DNA from: Bacteroidales bacterium
GTDB lineage: Bacteria > Bacteroidota > Bacteroidia > Bacteroidales > UBA10428
Length of the DNA: 9,640 nt
Assembly (NCBI GenBank): GCA_003508755.1
Contig: DNTK01000395.1
Coordinates: 1 to 9,640, forward strand
Reading direction: 5' to 3'
The translations under genes and the position numbers were made by a program. The notes below the pieces were generated by a model that was not told where the DNA came from, did not search any database, and was given only the letters and a program-made list of their open reading frames with translations. Shown one piece after another: positions 1 to 4,882 of this stretch (positions are counted from its first letter, which is position 1; each line of letters opens with the position of its first letter).

Positions 1-705
1 CAGGATATGATGCAGAAAAACCTGAGCTGCCGCAACCTGAAAGATGCCCAGAAGAATATGCTCACTTACAGCATTGCATTTGTGCCGGTGAACCTGGTCT
101 TTATGTCGCTGGGAGTGTTGCTTGTTATCTTCTCGCAACAAAATGGGTTAAATATTCCAGCGCGTACCGATAATCTTTTCCCAGATCTTGCAACCGGCGG
201 CATTTTGCCTTCTGTAGTAGCCATCTTCTTTATATTGGGATTAATTGCTGCAGCTTATTCAAGTGCCGATTCTGCATTAACTGCCCTCACAACCTCGTTT
301 CTGGTAGATATTGTTGGAATAAAAGGTAAAAAGGATAACGAAATCCGAAAAGACCGGATTCTTATACACTTGGCTATGTCTGTGATAATAGCATTAATTA
401 TCCTTGCTTTCAAGGCACTGAATAATGAAAGTGTTGTTAGTGCCTTATTTAAAGCGGCAGGCTATACATACGGTCCATTACTTGGCTTGTATGCATTTGG
501 TTTTTATACAAAACGTTTAATCAACGAAAAATGGGTTCCTGCAATAGCAGTACTTGCACCACTTATAATGTTAGTACTCAATAAATATTCCGAATTTTTA
601 TTTGATGGCTATAAAATGGGATTTGAAGTTCTAATTTATAACGGGTTTTTAACTTTTTTGGGCTTGTGGTCGGTCAGCCGGAGAAAACCTCAGGTCTTGG
701 CATAA
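1..705 (+). CDS. Sodium:solute symporter (SSS family), C-terminal part; 5' end outside window
   Basis: This is the C-terminal 234 residues of an inner-membrane sodium-coupled symporter; the frame is open from the first base, so the true start lies upstream and the ATG at 7 is internal. The opening residues QDMMQKNLSC and the following RNLKDAQKNM are a hallmark of Bacteroidota SSS proteins. Counting from the Met at 7, hydrophobic helices lie near 20-42, 68-90, 118-136, 145-166, 178-192 and 206-222. The segment AAAYSSADSALTALTTSF (about 81-98) matches the conserved Ser/Thr-rich helix that in this family contributes to the sodium site. FKAAGYTYGPLLGLYAFG is another family signature. The solute (sugar, sialic acid, iodide-like anion or other) cannot be told from this part. 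The gene ends convergently with the minus-strand redoxin gene, 86 bp away, and I see no convincing terminator in that gap. Confidence 0.93.
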   Translation, partial: QDMMQKNLSCRNLKDAQKNMLTYSIAFVPVNLVFMSLGVLLVIFSQQNGLNIPARTDNLFPDLATGGILPSVVAIFFILGLIAAAYSSADSALTALTTSFLVDIVGIKGKKDNEIRKDRILIHLAMSVIIALIILAFKALNNESVVSALFKAAGYTYGPLLGLYAFGFYTKRLINEKWVPAIAVLAPLIMLVLNKYSEFLFDGYKMGFEVLIYNGFLTFLGLWSVSRRKPQVLA

Positions 706-791
706 ATTTATGGGGATCACAAGCTTGGTTTAATACTATTTGTATTTCCAATCCACAAAAAGTACTTGTAGAAAGCTTTTCAGGATGACAA

Positions 792-1319
792 CTAATTTTT
801 ATTTACTTCTTCAAAGATCACAGCTTTCATGGCATCAAACTCTTCCCTGTTGAACAGGCGGGTAAGGTAAATGATTTTACCATTTCTGTCAATGATAACA
901 TTTCGTGTAACACCAGCCTCTTTTAGAGCAAAGAGCTGAAAGATTTCTGCACCAGGATCCAATGCCATTGGATAGGTAACCCCTACCTTTTTGGCAAACC
1001 AGATTACTTTTTCAAGTGGCTCGTCTCTATCGATTCCATACAAGGCAAATTCGCTATTGTCTTTTAGCTTTTGCCAAATTTCGTCTTCTATAAAAGGCAT
1101 CTCCCTCCGGCAAACACCACACCAGCTGGCGGTAAATTGCAGCATAACAACTTTGCCTTTAAGTTCGGAAAGTTTTATCATATCGCCATTTGTGAGCTTC
1201 ATGTCAAAGTCAGGGGCCTGATCACCCACCTGTACAATGTATCCACGATCTTTGGAGTCTTCCTGCGAAAAACCCAGGGAGCAAACCGCTAGCAGCAGAA
1301 GTGTAAAAAGCTTTTGCAT
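792..1319 (-). CDS. Exported TlpA/redoxin-like thiol-disulfide protein
   Basis: The 175-residue product is probably a periplasmic thiol-disulfide oxidoreductase or a peroxiredoxin-like redoxin. Residues 1-19 form a signal peptide (hydrophobic core LFTLLLLAVCSLGF, likely cut around FSQ). C13 does not fit a lipobox because V precedes it. A thioredoxin fold follows: the entry motif VGDQAPDFDM (31-40), the active site ASWCGVCRREMPF with Cys67 and Cys70, and the strand VIIDRNGKII (141-150). The usual TlpA/ResA cis-proline just before that last strand is absent: the sequence reads AGVTRNVIID, with Thr138 or Arg139 at that place, which recalls the Arg of peroxiredoxins. The function is therefore less certain than the fold. 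The ATG at 1317-1319 directly precedes the signal peptide. It appears monocistronic in view, with a candidate promoter 24 bp upstream. Confidence 0.93.
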   Translation of the reverse strand: MQKLFTLLLLAVCSLGFSQEDSKDRGYIVQVGDQAPDFDMKLTNGDMIKLSELKGKVVMLQFTASWCGVCRREMPFIEDEIWQKLKDNSEFALYGIDRDEPLEKVIWFAKKVGVTYPMALDPGAEIFQLFALKEAGVTRNVIIDRNGKIIYLTRLFNREEFDAMKAVIFEEVNKN

Positions 1320-1342
1320 ATCAATTAACTAGGACTTTCTGC

Positions 1343-1350
1343 CAAAAATA
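1343..1350 (-). promoter_or_regulatory. Candidate -7 element for the redoxin gene
   Basis: Read on the minus strand this is TATTTTTG, a full match to the Bacteroidota -7 consensus TAnnTTTG, ending 24 bases before the ATG. A possible -33 TTTG lies at 1375-1378, but its spacing of 24 bases is longer than usual. A match like this can arise by chance in AT-rich DNA. Confidence 0.35.
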
Positions 1351-1469
1351 CAATTCAAAGTGCAATTAAAAAAGCAAAAGTAACAGACAGGTGTTACAAT
1401 CCTGGTAAAAGGATAAAATATTAACAGGTAGGTGATAATGCATAAAATACAGTAAATCAAGCATAAAAG

Positions 1470-1530
1470 CGACAACAACCGACAACAAACGGATAATAAA
1501 CGACTACAAATGAGTAAAAACCGAATAAGG
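1470..1530. repeat. Degenerate 10-bp tandem repeat upstream of ssb
   Basis: About six imperfect units follow each other: CGACAACAAC (1470), CGACAACAAA (1480), CGGATAATAAA (1490, 11 bases), CGACTACAAA (1501), TGAGTAAAAA (1511) and CCGAATAAGG (1521). The first two units differ at one base and the later ones drift. The period is close to one helical turn, and the array ends 14 bp before a candidate -7 element for ssb. It could be a protein-binding array, an upstream promoter element, or a decayed simple repeat. It lies in the 290-bp spacer between the redoxin gene and ssb; the rest of that spacer is AT-rich and shows no gene. Confidence 0.5.
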
Positions 1531-1544
1531 CTTGGTGGCGGGTG

Positions 1545-1552
1545 TAGGTTTG
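1545..1552 (+). promoter_or_regulatory. Candidate -7 element for ssb
   Basis: TAGGTTTG matches TAnnTTTG exactly and would start transcription near 1559, giving a leader of about 50 bases. No proper -33 TTTG stands at the right distance; the decamer array occupies that place. A small hairpin (GAAAG 1558-1562, loop TTTTG, CTTTC 1568-1572) would fall at the very 5' end of the transcript. Confidence 0.4.
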
Positions 1553-1609
1553 CAATAGAAAGTTTTGCTTTCGGAAAAGAAATTTTTAACCAACTAAATA
1601 TGTATTATT

Positions 1610-1945
1610 ATGAAAGATCTAAAAAACAAAGTTCAGTTAATCGGAAATCTTGGAAATGATCCTGAAATTAAAAATTTAGAAAATGGCAGAAAACTGGCTA
1701 AGTTCAGCTTGGCAACCAACCAGGTGTATACCGATCAAAAAGGTGAGAAAGTTGAAGATACTCAATGGCACAACATTGTAGCCTGGGGTAAAGATGCTGA
1801 TCGGGTCGAAAAATTCCTTGCCAAAGGATCGTACATCACCCTGGAAGGTCGCATTGTATATCGCAATTATGAAGATAATACCGGACAAAAAAAGTATTTT
1901 ACAGAAATTGTAATGAGCGATATGGTATTGCCCCCCAAAAACTAA
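1610..1945 (+). CDS. ssb: Short single-stranded DNA-binding protein (SSB) lacking the acidic tail
   Basis: The 111-residue protein is essentially one OB fold of the bacterial SSB family, which coats single-stranded DNA during replication, repair, recombination or DNA uptake. Family features are NKVQLIGNLGNDPEI (6-20), KLAKFSLATN (28-37), TQWHNIVAWGKDADRVEKFL (51-70) with the conserved aromatic residues, and KGSYITLEGRI (72-82). The protein stops at MVLPPKN, right after the last strand of the fold. It has no Gly/Pro/Gln-rich linker and no acidic DDxxPF-type tip, the part that recruits partner proteins in housekeeping SSB. It is therefore likely a secondary SSB paralogue. The loss is not a window effect, because stop and terminator follow at once. 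The ATG at 1610 is used; an ATG at 1600 is out of frame. It appears monocistronic. Confidence 0.95.
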   Translation: MKDLKNKVQLIGNLGNDPEIKNLENGRKLAKFSLATNQVYTDQKGEKVEDTQWHNIVAWGKDADRVEKFLAKGSYITLEGRIVYRNYEDNTGQKKYFTEIVMSDMVLPPKN

Positions 1946-1965
1946 TTGTTGATTTTTTTTTAAAG

Positions 1966-1996
1966 AAAGCCATTCCAATTACGGGATGGCTTTTTT
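1966..1996 (+). terminator. Rho-independent terminator of ssb
   Basis: An 11-bp stem pairs AAAGCCATTCC (1966-1976) with GGGATGGCTTT (1983-1993) with one G-T wobble, has a 6-base loop, and runs into a T tract (1991-1996, then ATTTTT). It begins 20 bp after the ssb stop. Confidence 0.85.
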
Positions 1997-2198
1997 ATTT
2001 TTCGCCACGTTTTTTAGATGACAAGTTCTTTTTTTTATCTATTTCAAGTATTTGCCTAAACAAGCATTCTAAAAGAGCAAAAAGAATATAGTGAACCTGC
2101 AAAACAAATAATAGTATATTAATTGTTTAAAGTAAAAAAGTTAGTTCCAATTAACTTATTAAATTCGAATAGGAACTGATACTAATTTTTAGAAACGG

Positions 2199-2648
2199 AT
2201 GAAACAAATTATCATTATAGGAACAGAGCCGCCATGTCCACGATGTGGATTGCTTACGAAAGTGGTTTGCGAAAAAGCTGAGGAACAAAGCAAAGCCGTG
2301 GAAGTCGAACATATTGCATACACCAGTGAGAGGGCAAAAAAAATTGCAAAGAATTTAGGATTGACTATTGGCACTGCTAAAGATGTAGCCTTGAAGTTGG
2401 GAAAGCAAATTGATAAATTCCGATTGGATTCTATCCTTGACCATGGTTGCCCATGCTCGAGTCCCGATTATAACAAGTATACTGAATTTAAATGGTCACC
2501 TCAATTAGATGATTTTTTGCGGCCATATGAAGACAAAGCAAAAGAAGTTGGGATATTAATGACCCCAGTTTTAATCATCAACAATGTACTAAAACACGCT
2601 GGAAGTGTACCGAAACTCGAGAAGATCGAAAAATGGATTAAGGAGTAG
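2199..2648 (+). CDS. Thioredoxin-fold protein with N-terminal CPRC and extra Cys-Pro-Cys
   Basis: The 149-residue product has no signal peptide, so it is likely cytoplasmic. The first strand MKQIIIIGTEPP leads into CPRC (Cys13, Cys16), placed at the very N-terminus as in the 'redox-active disulfide protein 2' / Thioredoxin_3 type. The C-terminal part GILMTPVLIINN (118-129) supplies the cis-proline (Pro123), and AGSVPKLEKIEKWIKE is the usual closing helix. Between them lies an insertion (about 45-115) that the roughly 80-residue family members lack. It is predicted helical and contains DHGCPCSSPDYNKY with Cys84 and Cys86; Cys24 is a fifth cysteine. It may act as a disulfide reductase or as a metal or thiol carrier; no substrate can be named. 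The 253-bp spacer from ssb holds the ssb terminator and then AT-rich DNA with no convincing promoter. Confidence 0.87.
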   Translation: MKQIIIIGTEPPCPRCGLLTKVVCEKAEEQSKAVEVEHIAYTSERAKKIAKNLGLTIGTAKDVALKLGKQIDKFRLDSILDHGCPCSSPDYNKYTEFKWSPQLDDFLRPYEDKAKEVGILMTPVLIINNVLKHAGSVPKLEKIEKWIKE

Positions 2649-2672
2649 TACGAGCCAAACACATTGGAAATA

Positions 2673-2792
2673 ACTCTCTTAAATCAATAAATTTCAGTTC
2701 AGTGTTTGCTTTAAGCAAATGCTTAAGCCATGTCGTGGAAAAGGTGGCATAAAATTCGAAAGACCATTCTATAAAGTTTTTTTTAAGAGAGT
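2673..2792. repeat. 11-bp perfect inverted repeat enclosing nested palindromes
   Basis: ACTCTCTTAAA (2673-2683) and TTTAAGAGAGT (2782-2792) are perfect reverse complements 98 bp apart. Inside are TTTGCTT-T-AAGCAAA (2705-2719) and GCTTAAGC (2721-2728), which overlap alternative pairings such as AAGCA/TGCTT. The element starts 24 bp after the stop of the CPRC gene. Its right arm, preceded by an eight-T run, lies about where a -33 box would be for the kinase promoter candidate at 2807. It may be a long-loop terminator, an operator pair or a small decayed element. I see no target-site duplication. The remaining 2649-2929 spacer shows no gene. Confidence 0.55.
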
Positions 2793-2806
2793 AAAAAAAT
2801 TGGTTT

Positions 2807-2814
2807 TATTTTTG
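2807..2814 (+). promoter_or_regulatory. Candidate -7 element for the histidine kinase gene
   Basis: TATTTTTG matches TAnnTTTG exactly; transcription would begin near 2821, about 110 bases before the start codon. No TTTG stands at the -33 distance; the right arm of the 11-bp inverted repeat lies there instead. Confidence 0.35.
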
Positions 2815-2929
2815 GCAACACCGATTTGCTGGCTGCTAAATTCATTTATAGGTTGCTATTAACTCACTCACTATAAAATCCCTTACATATGAATTTATTT
2901 CGCTATCTTGTAGGATAAACTTCTGGGGG

Positions 2930-4147
2930 ATGGACAGGTTTGCAAAAGTTAGTATTCGGGGGATAAACGAATCAAAAAATGTACAAATTACTTCTGATTC
3001 CAAACCAGGGGACTTTGACACGGTTGTCAGTAAATGGCAAACCTTAATAGATACTCTTGCAAGAATCATTGATGTTCCTTCCGGTCTAATCATGCGTTTA
3101 AATTCCGATAATATTGAAGTCTTTCTGAAAAGCGACACAGCGGGCAATCCTTATAAAGAAAATGAAAAAGCCGAATTGATCTATGGGCTTTATTGTGAGT
3201 CGGTAATTGGATTGCAGCAACCACTTATTGTTCCGGATGCGACCAAAAGTAAAACCTGGAAGGATAATAATCCTGATATCGATCTCAATATGATTTCCTA
3301 CCTGGGAGTACCAATAAACTGGCCAGATGGCGAATGCTTCGGAACAGTCTGCGTTTTAGATAATAAAGAGAATCATTACAATCAGGATTTTCTTGATTTA
3401 ATCACACAGATTAAACAGCACATTGAGCTCGATTTAAAAATACTATTATCGAATGCAGAACTCAAAGAATTAAATGAAATTAAAACCAAATTCATGTCTT
3501 TGATTTCCCATGATGTAAGGGGTAACATGGCAACATTGCATCAGTTTCTTCAATTAATTACTTCCGATTTTGAAAATATGGATGCCGAGGAAATGAAGAA
3601 CTCACTTATTTCATTGAGTCAAATTAGCTCCACCTCTTTCAATACACTCGATAATATTCTAAAATGGTCAAAAAACGATTTAGTTCATTTAGAACCTGAG
3701 ATTCAACCTGTAAACATAAACGAATTAATAGAGGAGCTGTTATCTTTCTTTAATCATGTGATTCAATTAAAATCCATTCAGGTTTACACATCTTTGTTCG
3801 CAGAAAAGATCATCATTCATACGGATAGAAATATGCTTTCAGCTATTTTGAGAAATCTAATTTCCAATGCAATAAAATTTAATAGGAAAGATGGTGAACT
3901 TGAAATTAAAGTGGCGTTAATAAACAATCGTCATCAAATTTCCATTAAAGATACCGGAATAGGTATCTCTAAAGTCAACTTAAAAAAGCTGTTTAAAGAT
4001 AATGTCCAGCAGGCTTCAGGCACCAGCGGAGAGAGCAGCACTGGTATCGGACTCTTAATAGTCAATGAATTCATTGATAAAATTGGCGCTGGTATTCAGG
4101 TTGAAAGTAAAATTGATGAAGGAACGAAATTTATCATAGAATTGTAA
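2930..4147 (+). CDS. GAF-domain sensor histidine kinase (soluble, orphan)
   Basis: The 405-residue protein has no signal peptide or membrane segment, so it senses in the cytoplasm. A GAF domain spans about residues 28-170 (WQTLIDTLARIIDVPSGLIM; PLIVPDATKSKTW; YLGVPINWPDGECFGTVCVLD). A short helical linker leads to the dimerisation/phospho-acceptor domain with FMSLISHDVRGNM, phospho-accepting His194. The ATPase domain shows the N box LRNLISNAIKF (Asn313), G1 DTGIGI (341-346) and G2 TGIGLLIVNEF (371-381), all intact. The ligand of the GAF domain is unknown. No response regulator is in the window, so the kinase is an orphan here. The ATG at 2930 is the only ATG in frame after the stop at 2849; the frame is open from 2852 without another usual start codon. 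GGGGG directly before the ATG is not a proper ribosome-binding site. Confidence 0.94.
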   Translation: MDRFAKVSIRGINESKNVQITSDSKPGDFDTVVSKWQTLIDTLARIIDVPSGLIMRLNSDNIEVFLKSDTAGNPYKENEKAELIYGLYCESVIGLQQPLIVPDATKSKTWKDNNPDIDLNMISYLGVPINWPDGECFGTVCVLDNKENHYNQDFLDLITQIKQHIELDLKILLSNAELKELNEIKTKFMSLISHDVRGNMATLHQFLQLITSDFENMDAEEMKNSLISLSQISSTSFNTLDNILKWSKNDLVHLEPEIQPVNINELIEELLSFFNHVIQLKSIQVYTSLFAEKIIIHTDRNMLSAILRNLISNAIKFNRKDGELEIKVALINNRHQISIKDTGIGISKVNLKKLFKDNVQQASGTSGESSTGIGLLIVNEFIDKIGAGIQVESKIDEGTKFIIEL

Positions 4148-4501
4148 ATGCCCTTGCCTGCTTGTTAGAATACCGTGTACTCACACTCTTTTTATGTTGT
4201 CTCAAATTAGCAATAACTGCTCTTGCAGAAAAGCAAGTTGTTTGTAACAAAATAGGCTTTCTTCCCCCTGCATCGTATTTCAAAAAATGAAGCTCCTGGT
4301 TTAAAACCATCTGTCAATGAATTACTAAGAACAGGCCAATCTTATTTAATGGGCTTTCCTCTTATGGTCCTCTATTCATCGCTTCATAAACAGATATTTA
4401 GATGGAATACCTGGCTAAAAATTCATATACAATCTTTTTTTGTCTTTGATAATAAATAGTATATTTACTTCCAGTAGCAACAAATATAAAAAAGTAACAC
4501 C
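4148..4501. other. Spacer without a recognised gene
   Basis: This 354-bp stretch shows no convincing coding sequence on either strand. It contains a CTGCTCTTGCAG hairpin (4218-4229) overlapping CTTGC/GCAAG pairing, TTGTT-TGT-AACAA (4238-4250), and a 13-bp palindrome TGGTTT-A-AAACCA (4297-4309). None is followed by a T tract, so none is a clear terminator for the kinase gene. The stretch ends in the candidate promoter described at 4439-4467. Confidence 0.5.
4439..4467 (+). promoter_or_regulatory. Candidate promoter for the receptor cluster
   Basis: TTTG (4439-4442), a 17-base gap and TATATTTA (4460-4467) resemble the Bacteroidota -33/-7 pair, with the last -7 base A instead of G. Transcription would begin near 4474, either shortly before the uncertain 126-codon frame or as a 400-base leader of the receptor gene. 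Confidence 0.35.
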
Positions 4502-4882
4502 ATGCCCATTTTTCACTGTGGCATCAAACCAAGAAAAGAACTAAGCGAAGCATTGTTTTCTTATGCTTCCGGACCCCACTATCTCAATCGTTCTATGGCT
4601 AGCTATAACTTAATCACTAAAATAAGTGTTTCAGGCAAATGGCCATACGAGAATTGTATAATGGGAACAATTGCACAGGTGTTTGAACAATCCAGAAGGG
4701 ATTCATTGACAATTATTTCAGACCTAAAGTACGGCTTTTATCATGCAAGGAATACATGCCAGCATTTTCTGAGTGAACATTTTCTGGATAAGAATAATTG
4801 CAGTAAGGGGTATTTTGCCAGATATACCTCCAGTGAGAAAAGGACATTAACTTTTTTTATAAATAGAGTATCATTTGTTTGA
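4502..4882 (+). CDS. Uncertain small Cys/His-containing protein overlapping the receptor start
   Basis: I do not recognise this 126-residue product, and it could be a chance reading frame. Points for a real gene: it is 381 bp long in AT-rich DNA, it starts with ATG 34 bp after a promoter-like pair, and its TGA (4880-4882) overlaps the TTG start of the receptor (4879) in a TTGA arrangement typical of translational coupling. Points against: no family resemblance, no signal peptide, no ribosome-binding site, and the composition gives no obvious fold. It contains Cys6, Cys52, Cys86 and Cys100 and His5, His26, His81, His88 and His93. The cluster His81-Cys86-His88-His93-Cys100 is dense enough to imagine a metal site, which would suit a cluster that handles metal. 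If it is not translated, the region is a long leader of the receptor mRNA. Confidence 0.35.
   Translation: MPIFHCGIKPRKELSEALFSYASGPHYLNRSMASYNLITKISVSGKWPYENCIMGTIAQVFEQSRRDSLTIISDLKYGFYHARNTCQHFLSEHFLDKNNCSKGYFARYTSSEKRTLTFFINRVSFV

Noticed and set aside
7..9. ATG at 7 as the symporter start
   Set aside because: The frame is open to the first base and the family continues upstream of this point; the Met is internal.
2143..2177. AGTTCC / GGAACT inverted repeat before the CPRC gene as an operator
   Set aside because: Only six base pairs with a 23-base gap; this is expected by chance in a spacer of this size.
2673..2792. The 120-bp inverted-repeat unit as a MITE
   Set aside because: No target-site duplication flanks the arms and no second copy is in the window; kept only as a repeat.
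2889..2918. Nine-residue mini frame (MNLFRYLVG) before the kinase as a leader peptide
   Set aside because: It is too short to distinguish from chance, has no ribosome-binding site and no attenuator structure after it.
4470..4878. Cobalamin or other known riboswitch before the receptor gene
   Set aside because: GGGAA...GGTG...AATCC-like pieces occur near 4660-4705, but spacing and order do not fit, and no B12 box could be found; I see no known riboswitch core.
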